The notes: generated by a model from the sequence alone, not told the origin. DNA of 34,367 nt from JAPLHV01 sp964464245 (GCA_964464245.1 CAYXFH010000175.1:1-34367); one strand, 5' to 3'. Shown: positions 15,112 to 23,343, counted from the first letter of the stretch. Numbers and translations: made by a program.

Positions 15112-17433
15112 TCAATTCGGGGGACTTCCGGTGGAAGGGCTGGGCGTGGGCGTCAGCAGGGACTGAATATCCTCAGGCGGCGATGAACTGGGTGAAGGAG
15201 AGGGACTGGGCTCCGAAGGAGCAACGCTGGTTGAGGGGGTAGGAGATAATACCGGCGGCGCCAGCGAGGGAGGGGCAGGAGTTGCCGAGGGGGATGGTGT
15301 TGCCGAGGGAGATGGCGTGGGTGAGGGAGATGGCGTGGGTGAGGGGATCACTTCCACTGAGGGGCTGGGCGTGGGCGAGGCTTCTTCATGCAAGTTACAG
15401 TAGCGGTCCGGCTCGCTTCCTACCACGAAGGTCTCCCAAACCAACTGGTCTTCCGGGCACCAGCGGTTGGCCAAGCGACCGGACGCTTTGCAGATGCGCC
15501 GCGTAACAAGATCGCTTTCCTCATAACCGGGGAAATCCGGCTTGGGCAGGATGGTGATGGCTTTTTCCACGAAGAGGCGCCAGATCGAGGCCGGCATGTA
15601 CATGCCGATATTCTTGCGCGAGAGGTATGGAACCGAAGCATCGTCCGCGCCTGTCCACACCGCGCAAGAGAGGGCAGGCGTGTAGCCGCAGAACCAAGCA
15701 TCGCGCAGCATATCGGTGGTGCCGGTTTTTCCCGCCGAAGGCAATCCTTCGATGAAGGCCTGGGTGGGTCGGATCACCGATTGGAAATAATCAGTCAGTT
15801 GATAGGCGGTTTGGAAGGAGAGCACCCGTTGCTCCGACGGTTGATAAGACTTGAGCAGGCTGCCGTCCCAGTTGAGGACGCGCAGGATGGGTCGCAATTG
15901 TGCTTTGACCCCTCCCTTGGCCAGCACCCCGTAGGCTTGGGCCATCTCCAGAGGGATTACTTCGCAGCTTCCGATGGCCAGAGAGGGGACCGCTTGGAGA
16001 TCAGTGGTGATGCCCATGGCATGAGCCATGGCGATGACGTTGTCCAGGCCGGCCCGGAGCGCGACTTTGATGGCGGCGATGTTGGAAGACTGGACCAAGG
16101 CTTGGCGCACGGTGAGGGATCCGTAGTAGCGTTTCTCGCTGGAGTTGGGGTTGTCACGGTATTCAGAGGGTTCCCAAACCTCGTTCCCTGTTTGCACCTT
16201 GATTGGCTCGGAGACCAAGGTCTCATACGGTTTGAGCACACCCGACTCCAAGGCAGTGGCGTAATCGAAGATCTTGAAAGAAGACCCGGGTTGCCGTTGG
16301 GCTTGGGAGGCGCGGTTGTAATTGGAGGCGGCATAATCAGTTCCCCCCACCATAGCCAGCAGGTCGCCGTTGGTTGGGTCGATGGCCGCCAGAGCCAATT
16401 GCGGTTGAGGCGCCCCCAGCGCATCGACCAAGTCGGTGGGCCACTCCTTCTGCTCTTGCCAGTAGCGCACTCCCTCAGTTGCCGCTTGTTCGGCGAAAGC
16501 CTGCAAGCGCAAGTCCAATGAAGTGGTGATGCGCAAGCCACCCTGGTAGAGGACGGTTGGACCGTACTCATCCAAGAGCAAGCCTTTCACGTAGTCCACG
16601 AAATAGGGCGCCTTCCAAGCTTGGACGCTGAGGTCGTGGAAGCGCAGGGGCTCAGCCATGGCCTTCTCCATCTGCTGCTGGTCGATCGTCCCCTGGCGTT
16701 GCATGCGTGCCAGCACCTCTCCCTGTCGCACTTTTGCCCCTTCCGGGTCACGGTAGGGGGAGATCTTCGATGGCGCCACAATCAATCCTGCCAAGAGGGC
16801 TGCCTGGGCCAGGTCCAATTGATCCACGCCGATTCCGAAATAGGTGCGGGCGGCAGCCTCTACACCGTAAGCGCCTTCCCCGAAGTAGATTTGATTGAGG
16901 TACATCTCCAGGATCTTCTCTTTGCTGAAGGATGCCTCCAGGCGGAGAGAGAGGATGGCCTCGGAGATCTTCCGCTGCAGTGTTTGCCGCGGGTCGAGGT
17001 GATAGAGGGCGCGAGCCAACTGCTGAGTAATGGTCGAGCCACCCTCCTCGATCTGGCCGGAACGCAGGTTGGCCAGCACAGCGCGCATCGTTCCTTCCAA
17101 GTCCACCCCGCGGTGGACCCAGAAGTTCTTGTCCTCGGTGGCGGTAACGGCCTGCAGCAGCACAACGGGGATACGGTTGAGGGGGATATAGTAGCGGAAC
17201 TCGTCCTGCCAAAGCTGGGCCAGCAATACCCCATTGCGGTCGTAGATCTCAGTGGTCAGGGCAGGAGTTTGGTCCAACTGCATCCCCAATACCTCGGCTG
17301 GGTTGATGCCGATGCGGTTCAGATAGACAAGACCGATCATCCCCACTCCGACCACCAAAACCAAGAGGATGGAGAGAAACCAGGCGAAGAAACGAAATAA
17401 CATCCGTGCTAAGGTTGGGCGCTGTCTGCTCAT
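15112..17433 (-). CDS. Class A penicillin-binding protein (transglycosylase/transpeptidase)
   Basis: Bifunctional peptidoglycan synthase of the PBP1A type, 773 residues. It has a cytoplasmic N-terminus and one membrane anchor (about residues 14-36). The glycosyltransferase 51 domain shows EDKNFWVHRGVDLEGT and GGSTITQQLAR. The transpeptidase domain has the active-site SSFK (Ser about residue 384), SSN and KTGTT (about residue 568). The last ~90 residues are a low-complexity Pro/Ser/Thr tail (PSPTPSPSPTPSPSATPS), probably a wall-spanning linker. Its DNA has an 18-base internal periodicity, but this is coding redundancy. Start ATG 17433 (MSRQRPTLARML) has no Shine-Dalgarno but lies six bases after a TACAAT. 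An in-frame TTG at 17511 lies in repeat DNA and is rejected. Confidence 0.95.
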   Translation of the reverse strand: MSRQRPTLARMLFRFFAWFLSILLVLVVGVGMIGLVYLNRIGINPAEVLGMQLDQTPALTTEIYDRNGVLLAQLWQDEFRYYIPLNRIPVVLLQAVTATEDKNFWVHRGVDLEGTMRAVLANLRSGQIEEGGSTITQQLARALYHLDPRQTLQRKISEAILSLRLEASFSKEKILEMYLNQIYFGEGAYGVEAAARTYFGIGVDQLDLAQAALLAGLIVAPSKISPYRDPEGAKVRQGEVLARMQRQGTIDQQQMEKAMAEPLRFHDLSVQAWKAPYFVDYVKGLLLDEYGPTVLYQGGLRITTSLDLRLQAFAEQAATEGVRYWQEQKEWPTDLVDALGAPQPQLALAAIDPTNGDLLAMVGGTDYAASNYNRASQAQRQPGSSFKIFDYATALESGVLKPYETLVSEPIKVQTGNEVWEPSEYRDNPNSSEKRYYGSLTVRQALVQSSNIAAIKVALRAGLDNVIAMAHAMGITTDLQAVPSLAIGSCEVIPLEMAQAYGVLAKGGVKAQLRPILRVLNWDGSLLKSYQPSEQRVLSFQTAYQLTDYFQSVIRPTQAFIEGLPSAGKTGTTDMLRDAWFCGYTPALSCAVWTGADDASVPYLSRKNIGMYMPASIWRLFVEKAITILPKPDFPGYEESDLVTRRICKASGRLANRWCPEDQLVWETFVVGSEPDRYCNLHEEASPTPSPSVEVIPSPTPSPSPTPSPSATPSPSATPAPPSLAPPVLSPTPSTSVAPSEPSPSPSPSSSPPEDIQSLLTPTPSPSTGSPPN

Positions 17434-17439
17434 GCTCGT

Positions 17440-17468
17440 ATTGTAGCGGGAGCAGCGCTGCACTGCCA
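17440..17468 (-). promoter_or_regulatory. Possible leaderless promoter of the penicillin-binding protein gene
   Basis: Minus strand TACAAT (17445-17440) ends six bases before the ATG at 17433. TGGCAG (17468-17463), a weak -35, lies 17 bases upstream of it. The predicted start coincides with the start codon. Confidence 0.4.
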
Positions 17469-17488
17469 GAGAAGGTCCGAAAAAGGAC

Positions 17489-17535
17489 GGCTGATCAGCC
17501 CGCGGCAGCAAAATAGCCCGCGGCAGCGTGCCACT
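17489..17535 (+). repeat. Two units of the 18-bp repeat (CCGCGG subtype) downstream of the tRNA
   Basis: TCAGCCCGCGGCAGCAAAA and TAGCCCGCGGCAGCGTG, with an 18-base period. The left end merges into the perfect palindrome GGCTGATCAGCC (17489-17500). It lies between the tRNA-Ala gene and the penicillin-binding protein gene. Confidence 0.9.
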
Positions 17536-17554
17536 GCCCTATCGATAATATATC

Positions 17555-17629
17555 TGGTGGAGACAGCGGGAATCGAACCCGCAACCTCTTCCGTGCGAGG
17601 GAAGCGCTCTCCCGTTGAGCCATGTCCCC
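17555..17629 (-). tRNA. tRNA-Ala (anticodon CGC)
   Basis: All cloverleaf arms fold on the minus strand. The acceptor is GGGGACA with TGTCTCC, and it includes the G3-U70 wobble pair that identifies alanine tRNA. The D arm is GCTC/GAGC, the anticodon stem CTTCC/GGAAG with loop CTCGCAC gives anticodon CGC, and the T arm is GCGGG-TTCGATT-CCCGC. CCA is encoded. The anticodon reads GCG codons. The gene sits in the dtd-PBP interval with 18-bp repeat units on both sides. There is no clear terminator. Confidence 0.97.
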
Positions 17630-17635
17630 ACCGGT

Positions 17636-17688
17636 AAGCTAATAGCCCGCAGCAGCGTGTTCATAATAGCCCGCAGCAGCGTGTTTAT
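17636..17688 (+). repeat. Two diverged units of the repeat (CGCAGC variant) upstream of the tRNA
   Basis: TAGCCCGCAGCAGCGTGTTC occurs twice at a 24-base period (from 17643 and from 17667). The core carries CGCAG in place of CGCGG in both copies, so the mutation predates this local duplication. The block fills the gap between the dtd stop and the tRNA 5' end. Any tRNA promoter would have to lie within it. Confidence 0.85.
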
Positions 17689-17694
17689 TTTAGC

Positions 17695-18141
17695 TCAATT
17701 CTCGCGGTTATCCAAGAGGATCGTCACCGGCCCGTCGTTGGTCAGGCTGACTTTCATCCTCGACTGGAAGGCGCCGGCTTGGGTGCGTATACCCAACCCT
17801 TGCAGGGCGTTGAGGAAGGACTCACACAAACGGCTGGCTTCCTCCGGCGGGGAAGCCTCAAGGAAGTCCGGGCGTCGGCCCCTCCGACTTCTTGCCAGCA
17901 GGGTGAACTGAGAGACCACCAGCGCTTCCCCGCCGATCTCCAACAAGGAGTGGTTCATCTTCCCTTCTTGGTCCGGAAAGATGCGCAAGTGGGCGGTTTT
18001 CGCCGCTAACGAGCGGGCATCACTCTCCCCATCTCCACGGGCCACCCCGAGAAAAACCAAGAGCCCCACCCCGATTTGGGCTACCGTCCGTCCGTCGACT
18101 TCCACTCCAGCGAAGGAGACGCGCTGCAGCAAGGCTTTCAT
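17695..18141 (-). CDS. dtd: D-aminoacyl-tRNA deacylase
   Basis: Removes D-amino acids (and glycine from tRNA-Ala) wrongly attached to tRNAs. It is 148 residues long with the two family motifs SQFTLLARSRRGRRPDF and NDGPVTILLD (the GPVT cross-subunit motif). The N-terminus MKALLQRVSFAGVEVDG is typical. The ATG overlaps the relA stop by four bases (ATGA). RelA-dtd-hisS is a classic Firmicutes order, interrupted here by tRNA-Ala, the penicillin-binding protein and asnS. Confidence 0.96.
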   Translation of the reverse strand: MKALLQRVSFAGVEVDGRTVAQIGVGLLVFLGVARGDGESDARSLAAKTAHLRIFPDQEGKMNHSLLEIGGEALVVSQFTLLARSRRGRRPDFLEASPPEEASRLCESFLNALQGLGIRTQAGAFQSRMKVSLTNDGPVTILLDNREN

Positions 18142-20240
18142 TTCCGGAACACCTCATTTACCGAGGGGATCCGTTCCAGCCGGTTGATCAAATGTTGCAA
18201 CTGGCCGAGGTCACGGACGGTGACTTTCAGTTGGATTCCAGTTGATTCTGAAGCCATCGGGTAAGCTTTGATCTCCTGGATGTTGACATTGTCATCAGCA
18301 ATGGTTGTGGTGATCTCTTTCAACACCCCGGGACGATTGGCGGTTCGCAGATAGAGAGCGGCAGTAAAGGCGGTTTGTTTCAAGTGGGGCGGCCAGGAGA
18401 CTTCCATCTTGCGTTCCGGATCAGGCAGCTTGGCCAAGTTGGGACAGTCGCTGCGGTGGATGGCGATTCCCCGCCCTTGGGTGATGAAGCCGACTACTTC
18501 ATCCCCGGGAAGGGGCAGACAACAGCCGGCCAAACGAACCACCATCCCCTCGGTTCCCTGCAACTGGAGGGGAGGGGAGGGAGCCAGCGGAACCAGCTTG
18601 GGTTCCGCGGAAGCCTTCTCCTCGGCCTCCGCCCGAGCCAGGAACTGTAGAATTTGGACGGGCGAGAGCGCGCCAGTGCCGAGGGCAAGGTAGAGGTCTT
18701 CCTCTCCGGCCAGCTCGAAAGCCTCCATCGCTTGAGAGAACTTGGCGCCAGTCAAGAAGCGGCGCAGGTGTTTGTCGAAGATGACTTTGCCATCCGCCAG
18801 ATTCTCGACCTTGTCCTTCTTGCGGAAGAAGGCGCGGATCTTGCTCTTGGTGGAAGTGGCGCGGACGAACCCCAGCCAGTCGAGAGAAGGAGTAGCAGTG
18901 GGACGGGTGAGAATCTCTACGCGATCACCGGTATGGAGGGCTGTGTCAAGAGAGGTGATCCTGCCGTTCACCTTTGCCCCGGCACAGTGTTGGCCTACCT
19001 GGGAATGTATTTGAAAGGCGAAGTCGACCGGGGTGGCTCCGACCGGTAGGTTGATCACTTCCCCTTTCGGGGTGAAGACCAGCACTTCGTCGGCGAAGAG
19101 GTCCACTTTCACCCGTTCCAGGAACTCGCGCGAGTCGGTCAACTCTTTCTGCCACTCCAGCAAGGAACGCAGCCAAGCCATCTTCTCTTCCATCTGGGAG
19201 TCCCGCTTACCCCCCTCCTTGTAACGCCAGTGAGCGGCGATCCCAAGCTCGGCGGTGCGGTGCATCTCCTCGGTGCGGATCTGGATCTCCATCGGCTCCC
19301 CCTGTGGGCCGATTACTACTGTGTGAAGGGACTGGTAGAGGTTGGGCTTGGGCATGGCGATGTAGTCTTTGAGGCGCCCGGGAAGAGGCGTGAAGACGGC
19401 GTGGACCAACCCCAGCGCTTCATAGCAGGTAGACACGTCGCGCACGACTACGCGCAAACCGAGCAGGTCATAGATCTCCTCGAATGGGATCTGGTCTTTG
19501 TCCATCTTCTGGCGCACCGAGTAAAGGTGTTTGGCGCGGTACTGGACCTCACCCGAGATTTTGGCTTGCGTCAATTCGCCGAGGAGGATCTGGCGGCCTT
19601 CATGCAGGATGCGCTCCCGCTCGCTCCGTTTTCGCTGCATGCGCCGGGCCAGATCGAAGTAGAGGTCCGGCTCCAAATAGCGGAAGGAGAGATCCTCCAA
19701 CTCCCACTTCAACTTGTATATTCCCAGGCGGGAGGCCAGTGGGGCGAAGATCTCCAGTGTTTCCCGCGCTACCAACTGTTGTTTCTCCCGCAGTAGATAG
19801 TTCAGGGTACGAAGATTGTGCAGGCGGTCGGCTAGTTTGATCACGACAACGCGGATATCCTGGGCCATGGCCAAGAGGATTTTTCGTAAGTTTTCCAGAT
19901 TACGCTCTTCTTGTGAGGCGTAACTGATACCGGAGATCTTGGTGACACCATCCACTAAAGTGGCTACCTCTGCTCCGAATTCCTGGCTTATCTCCTCCAG
20001 CGTGGCTCCGGTGTCTTCCACCACATCGTGTAGGAGGGCTGCCAAGAGGGTCGGCTCGTCCACTTCCAGCTCGGTGAGGATAGAGGATACGGCAAGGGGA
20101 TGATTGATGTAGGGTTCCCCCGAGTTGCGCTTCTGGTTGGCATGGGCTTGACTAGCATACTCGTAGGCACGTCGAACCCGTACTCGATTGACCTTTGGGA
20201 GGAGCTGGGCGATCTTTTCCTCCAAGTCGTCGATGTTCAT
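18138..20240 (-). CDS. relA: Bifunctional (p)ppGpp synthetase/hydrolase
   Basis: Makes and degrades the stringent-response alarmone. Domains in order over 700 residues: an HD hydrolase (about 45-150; HPLAVSSIL, LLHDVVEDTGATLEE), a synthetase (about 215-350; RAKHLYSVRQKM, LLGLRVVVRD, PKPNLYQSLHTVV, EIQIRTEEMH), TGS (about 385-450) and ACT at the C-terminus. The synthetase carries RLKD (RxKD) ahead of YIAMPK, the charge signature of bifunctional Rel/SpoT enzymes, and not the EFDD of synthesis-only RelA. The HD residues are intact, so both activities are expected. It is translationally coupled to dtd. Confidence 0.96.
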   Translation of the reverse strand: MNIDDLEEKIAQLLPKVNRVRVRRAYEYASQAHANQKRNSGEPYINHPLAVSSILTELEVDEPTLLAALLHDVVEDTGATLEEISQEFGAEVATLVDGVTKISGISYASQEERNLENLRKILLAMAQDIRVVVIKLADRLHNLRTLNYLLREKQQLVARETLEIFAPLASRLGIYKLKWELEDLSFRYLEPDLYFDLARRMQRKRSERERILHEGRQILLGELTQAKISGEVQYRAKHLYSVRQKMDKDQIPFEEIYDLLGLRVVVRDVSTCYEALGLVHAVFTPLPGRLKDYIAMPKPNLYQSLHTVVIGPQGEPMEIQIRTEEMHRTAELGIAAHWRYKEGGKRDSQMEEKMAWLRSLLEWQKELTDSREFLERVKVDLFADEVLVFTPKGEVINLPVGATPVDFAFQIHSQVGQHCAGAKVNGRITSLDTALHTGDRVEILTRPTATPSLDWLGFVRATSTKSKIRAFFRKKDKVENLADGKVIFDKHLRRFLTGAKFSQAMEAFELAGEEDLYLALGTGALSPVQILQFLARAEAEEKASAEPKLVPLAPSPPLQLQGTEGMVVRLAGCCLPLPGDEVVGFITQGRGIAIHRSDCPNLAKLPDPERKMEVSWPPHLKQTAFTAALYLRTANRPGVLKEITTTIADDNVNIQEIKAYPMASESTGIQLKVTVRDLGQLQHLINRLERIPSVNEVFRK

Positions 20241-20311
20241 CGCGCGTGGTGCAGCCGGCGCCTTGGTGAAAAGACTCGACGAGGGTAGAGATGTTCTCCA
20301 TCTTGCCAGAG

Positions 20312-20346
20312 CACCCTGCCGGGGGCTATCAAGCTGCCGCGGGCTA
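20312..20346 (-). repeat. Two 18-bp repeat units inside the CDF pseudogene
   Basis: On the minus strand CTAGCCCGCGGC (CCGCGG subtype) and AGCTTGATAGCCCCCGGC (CCCCGG subtype) are followed by the array end AGGGTG. The + strand run from CTTGCCAG through CACCCTGCC to the end of the second unit is nearly identical to the copy in spoIID at 27735. Confidence 0.9.
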
Positions 20347-20374
20347 GTAGGGGAGATGCATGCGTCGCCCCTAC
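20347..20374. repeat. 28-bp near-palindrome with GTAGGGG/CCCCTAC ends
   Basis: Begins GTAGGGG and ends CCCCTAC, centred on TGCATG. The two 14-base halves pair except for one mismatch and one G-T pair. It abuts the 18-bp repeat units directly. An element with the same ends is found at 25239. Confidence 0.8.
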
Positions 20375-20673
20375 GCCGGGGGGTCGGGTGGAGATACGGA
20401 TCGAGAAGAAAGGGACCAGCGCAGCGACCAGATCGAGGAAGGAGCGCGATATCTCCGAGAGGATGCCGAGGCTGCCGGTGAGCAGCCCGACGACTAACTT
20501 AAGGGTGGTCAGGAGAATCCCGACTCCCACCGAAAAAACAGCAATCCGTCGTTTGTGCGAGGCGGCCAATAGGTCTGTCTGGTTCATGCGCAGATCCTCG
20601 TTCCCGGCTGGGACGATTCCTTTAAGGGTATCCAAAGGTTTCTGAAACTGCAAACGCAAGACTGGATGGCGTA

Positions 20674-20709
20674 GAAGAAGGGCTCTGCCTTCCAGCAGAG
20701 CCCTTCTTC
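20674..20709 (-). terminator. Terminator downstream of secDF
   Basis: A perfect 15-bp stem (20674-20688 with 20695-20709) and a six-base loop, 22 bases after the secDF stop. On the minus strand the stem is followed by TTCTTCTACG-type sequence with only a weak T run. The symmetry would let it act in both directions. Confidence 0.75.
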
Positions 20710-20731
20710 GGGACGAATAGAGGTTGATGCG

Positions 20732-23122
20732 CTAACGGCGGTTCTTGCTCAAACGAGAACGGGCGTCAGCTCGCTTCAGCCAGATGTTCACTAGCGGGGT
20801 TGCGATGAAGATGGAGGAGTAGGCGCCGGTGGTGATACCGATCAGCAAACCCCAAGAGAAATCGGGAATGGTCGAGCCGACGAAGATTACCAGGGCCACA
20901 ACCGCGAGCACGGTGGTGAGGGTGGTGTTCATCGAGCGCACAAAGACCTGCTGGATGGAAGCGTTGATCAGATCAGGGATGCTCTCTTTCTTGCGCAGGC
21001 GGAGGTTCTCGCGGACGCGGTCCAATACTACCACGGTGTCCATTACCGAGTATCCGACCACGGTCAGCAACACTGCCACTAGCGGGCTGTTGGCCTCCAG
21101 GAAGAAGATGGCGAAGAAACCCATAACGATAAATATGTCATGGACCAAGGCAATGATGGTGGCTACGCCGAAAGTGAACTGGAAGCGCAAGGAGATGTAA
21201 AGGGTGATCCCGGCCAGAGCCACAAGCAAGGCCCAGAGGGCATTGAGCTGCAAGTCTTGGCCTACTACCGGCCCGACATAATCGCCGGCGAGCAGGGTAA
21301 TGGTAGGGAAGGTCTTTTTCAGCTCTCCCGTTACGCGCGTGGTATCCTGCGAGGTCAATTCCTCCGTGCGCACCACCGCATCGTAGTCGTTGACCGGCTG
21401 AACTTGCACATTGGGTACGCCCGCTTCGGCGAAGGCATTGGCCAGGGTGGCGGGGACCAGCTTCTCCGGGGCTTGCGTGGTCAGCTCTAGCCGGCTGCCT
21501 CCGGTGAAGTCGACACCGAGGTTGTAGGGCAAATGCTGGGGTCGGACGAACCAGTTCACGCCGGCCACAGCCAGGGTGACAACGATCAGTGTGATAGAGA
21601 TCCCGAACCACAGTTTGGTCCGCCCCATGAAGTCGAACTTGCCGATGCGGATCAGGGAGAAGTAGCCAGGGTGCATGTTCAAGAGGGGCAGGTTCTTGGC
21701 CAGTTTAGTCCCAGCTAAGAGGTCGACGAAAGCCCGTGTAACGAAGACGGCGGTGAAGAGGGAGACCAAGATACCCAAAGCGAGGGTGATGGAGAAACCG
21801 CGGATGGCGCCGGTGCCGAACCAGTAGAGGGCGGCAGCAGCGATCAATGTGGTGGCGTTGGAGTCGACTACTGTGCGGAAGGCCTTGGCGAAGCCGGAAG
21901 CGACGGCGCCACGGAAGGTTTTCCCGGCGAAGATTTCCTCGCGCATGCGCTCGAAGATCAAGACGTTGGCGTCCACTGCCATCCCGATGGAGAGGATCAC
22001 ACCGGCGATGCCGGGTAGAGTGAGGGTGGCTCCAAGCAACTTGAGCAAAGCCAGGACAAGGATCACATAGAAGACCAGGGCGACATCTGCCAGCAGACCG
22101 AGCAGGCGGTAGTTGAGGATCATGAAGAGGAAGACCAATAGAATGGCGACGATCCCGGCGATGATTGATGCTTGGATAGCCGCTTCACCCAAGGTGGGAT
22201 TGACGGTGCGCTCCTCGGCAATGACCAGCTTCACCGGCAATGCGCCGCCGCGCAGCAAAGTGGCGATGTTGGAGGCCTCGTCGATGGTGAATTTGCCGGT
22301 TAGCCGGGCTTCGCCGGAGGGAATCTGCTCTTGCACGGTGCCGGCGAAGACGATGTCATTGTCCAGCACGGTGTAGATCATCTTGTTGACCATCTCTTGG
22401 GTCAATTTGGCGAAGATAGTGGTTCCCTCGGCATTGAACTTGATGGAGACCTCAGGCTCGCCGTTTTGGCCGAAAGCAGCCTTGGCGTCGGTCAGATAGC
22501 GGCCGGTAATTCCCACATCGCCGCGAGGGAGGCTAAGCTGGACGCCGGGGGTGGGTGTAATGGTCTGGGCAGCCTTCTCCGGGCTTTCGAAGCCTGGCTC
22601 GGTGGCGCTGGTACTGCCGACAATGGCGTATTTACGTTCTCCCGCGGGGCCGTAGTAGAGCAAGATCATTGGGATCCCGCTGCGCGGTTCAACTAAGATA
22701 GTCGGCGTCAAGACATCCCCGTTGGTGCTGGTGCGGGTGGCCAGATCGGAAGCGGTCAGGATGACCCGTTCCCGTGCGACGATGAACTCCAGTAAAGCAG
22801 TGCGGCCGAGGATCTCACGGGCCTTGGCCGGGTCTTGGTAGCGAGGCAGATCGACAATGATCCGGTTCCAACGATCCCCCCCCTGTTGCTGGATGATCGG
22901 CTCACTGAGGCCCAAGGCATTGACGCGTTGGGAGAGCACCCTGCGAGCGGCATCGACTCCCTCTCGGGTCAGCGGGGCTCCCGGGGAGTCCACTGCCTCC
23001 AAGGTGAAGTGCACACCACCGGCCAGGTCCAGGCCAAACCGGAGCGGCATCAGGAAATAGACCGCGATGCCTCCCGCCAAGATGAGAAGGATCAGGATGA
23101 TGCGAAATGTTTGGTTCTTCAA
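20732..23122 (-). CDS. secDF: Fused protein-export membrane protein SecDF
   Basis: Auxiliary subunit of the Sec translocon that uses the proton gradient to pull proteins outward. SecD (about residues 1-470) and SecF (about 480-796) are joined in one 796-residue chain, as in Bacillus. The SecD half shows FGLDLAGGVHFTLE, the P1 region and a six-helix bundle with GVILSIGMAVDANVLIFER. The SecF half shows GVDFTGGSRLEL and a matching bundle with VVGYSVMDTVVVLDRVREN. Start TTG 23122 is supported by AAGGAG at a good distance. A promoter and an 18-bp repeat array lie upstream, and a strong hairpin follows the stop. YajC is not present next to it. Confidence 0.96.
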   Translation of the reverse strand: MKNQTFRIILILLILAGGIAVYFLMPLRFGLDLAGGVHFTLEAVDSPGAPLTREGVDAARRVLSQRVNALGLSEPIIQQQGGDRWNRIIVDLPRYQDPAKAREILGRTALLEFIVARERVILTASDLATRTSTNGDVLTPTILVEPRSGIPMILLYYGPAGERKYAIVGSTSATEPGFESPEKAAQTITPTPGVQLSLPRGDVGITGRYLTDAKAAFGQNGEPEVSIKFNAEGTTIFAKLTQEMVNKMIYTVLDNDIVFAGTVQEQIPSGEARLTGKFTIDEASNIATLLRGGALPVKLVIAEERTVNPTLGEAAIQASIIAGIVAILLVFLFMILNYRLLGLLADVALVFYVILVLALLKLLGATLTLPGIAGVILSIGMAVDANVLIFERMREEIFAGKTFRGAVASGFAKAFRTVVDSNATTLIAAAALYWFGTGAIRGFSITLALGILVSLFTAVFVTRAFVDLLAGTKLAKNLPLLNMHPGYFSLIRIGKFDFMGRTKLWFGISITLIVVTLAVAGVNWFVRPQHLPYNLGVDFTGGSRLELTTQAPEKLVPATLANAFAEAGVPNVQVQPVNDYDAVVRTEELTSQDTTRVTGELKKTFPTITLLAGDYVGPVVGQDLQLNALWALLVALAGITLYISLRFQFTFGVATIIALVHDIFIVMGFFAIFFLEANSPLVAVLLTVVGYSVMDTVVVLDRVRENLRLRKKESIPDLINASIQQVFVRSMNTTLTTVLAVVALVIFVGSTIPDFSWGLLIGITTGAYSSIFIATPLVNIWLKRADARSRLSKNRR

Positions 23123-23162
23123 ACCGTTTGCTCCTTACGTTGGATGTGGGAATAACCCTGAA

Positions 23163-23191
23163 AGTATAGGGACTGCTTCTCTTCCTGGCAA
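23163..23191 (-). promoter_or_regulatory. secDF promoter
   Basis: Minus strand TTGCCA (23191-23186), 17-base spacer, TATACT (23168-23163), about 40 bases before the TTG start. The -35 hexamer directly abuts the last unit of the repeat array that begins at 23192. Confidence 0.6.
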
Positions 23192-23325
23192 GATAGCCCG
23201 CGGCAACTCGATAGCCCGCGGCAACTCGATAGCCCGCGGCAACTCGATAGCCTTCTTTCTACAGCGTGATAACCCGCGGCGCCTTGATAGCCCCCGGCAG
23301 CTTGATAGCCCCCGGCAGGGAGTTC
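23192..23325 (+). repeat. Mixed array of about six 18-bp repeat units between secDF and the HD gene
   Basis: Three near-identical units with the linker AACTC (GATAGCCCGCGGCAACTC, from 23192, 23210 and 23228) are followed by a broken unit (GATAGCCTTC). After a short non-repeat stretch come GATAACCCGCGGCGCCTT, GATAGCCCCCGGCAGCTT and GATAGCCCCCGGCAGGGA. Both core subtypes (CCGCGG and CCCCGG) therefore occur at one site. The array fills nearly all of the 220-base intergenic gap. There is no spacer variety of the CRISPR kind. Confidence 0.93.
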
Positions 23326-23343
23326 TGTGGAAAGAAGCTGGAC

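Larger units (their letters stand above)
20241..20587 (-). pseudogene. Decayed cation diffusion facilitator (CDF) gene interrupted by repeats
   Basis: From ATG 20587 (GAGG ribosome binding site at 8 bases) the minus strand reads the CDF N-terminus: KRRIAVFSVGVGILLTTLKL, VVGLLTGSLGILSEISRSFL and DLVAALVPFFSIRISTRP. It then runs into a palindrome (20374-20347) and two 18-bp repeat units (20346-20312). Beyond them, in another frame, GKMENISTLVESF (20307-20269) is exactly the CDF segment expected a few residues later (HPYGHGKMEN...). The repeats therefore replaced about seven codons and shifted the frame. Everything after ESF is missing, and relA begins. Only about a quarter of a normal transporter remains, so no function is expected. 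Confidence 0.85.

Noticed and set aside
15282..15345. 18-base periodicity in the penicillin-binding protein gene
   Set aside because: It is the Pro-Ser-Pro-Thr coding tail, with no similarity to the dispersed repeat core.
15388..16521. 377-residue ORF on the + strand
   Set aside because: It is antisense to the penicillin-binding protein, whose frame carries all active-site motifs. It has no recognisable domain.
17434..17511. Upstream in-frame TTG extension of the penicillin-binding protein
   Set aside because: The added residues come from repeat and spacer DNA. Family N-termini begin near MSRQRPTLARML, and the -10 box lies in the extension.
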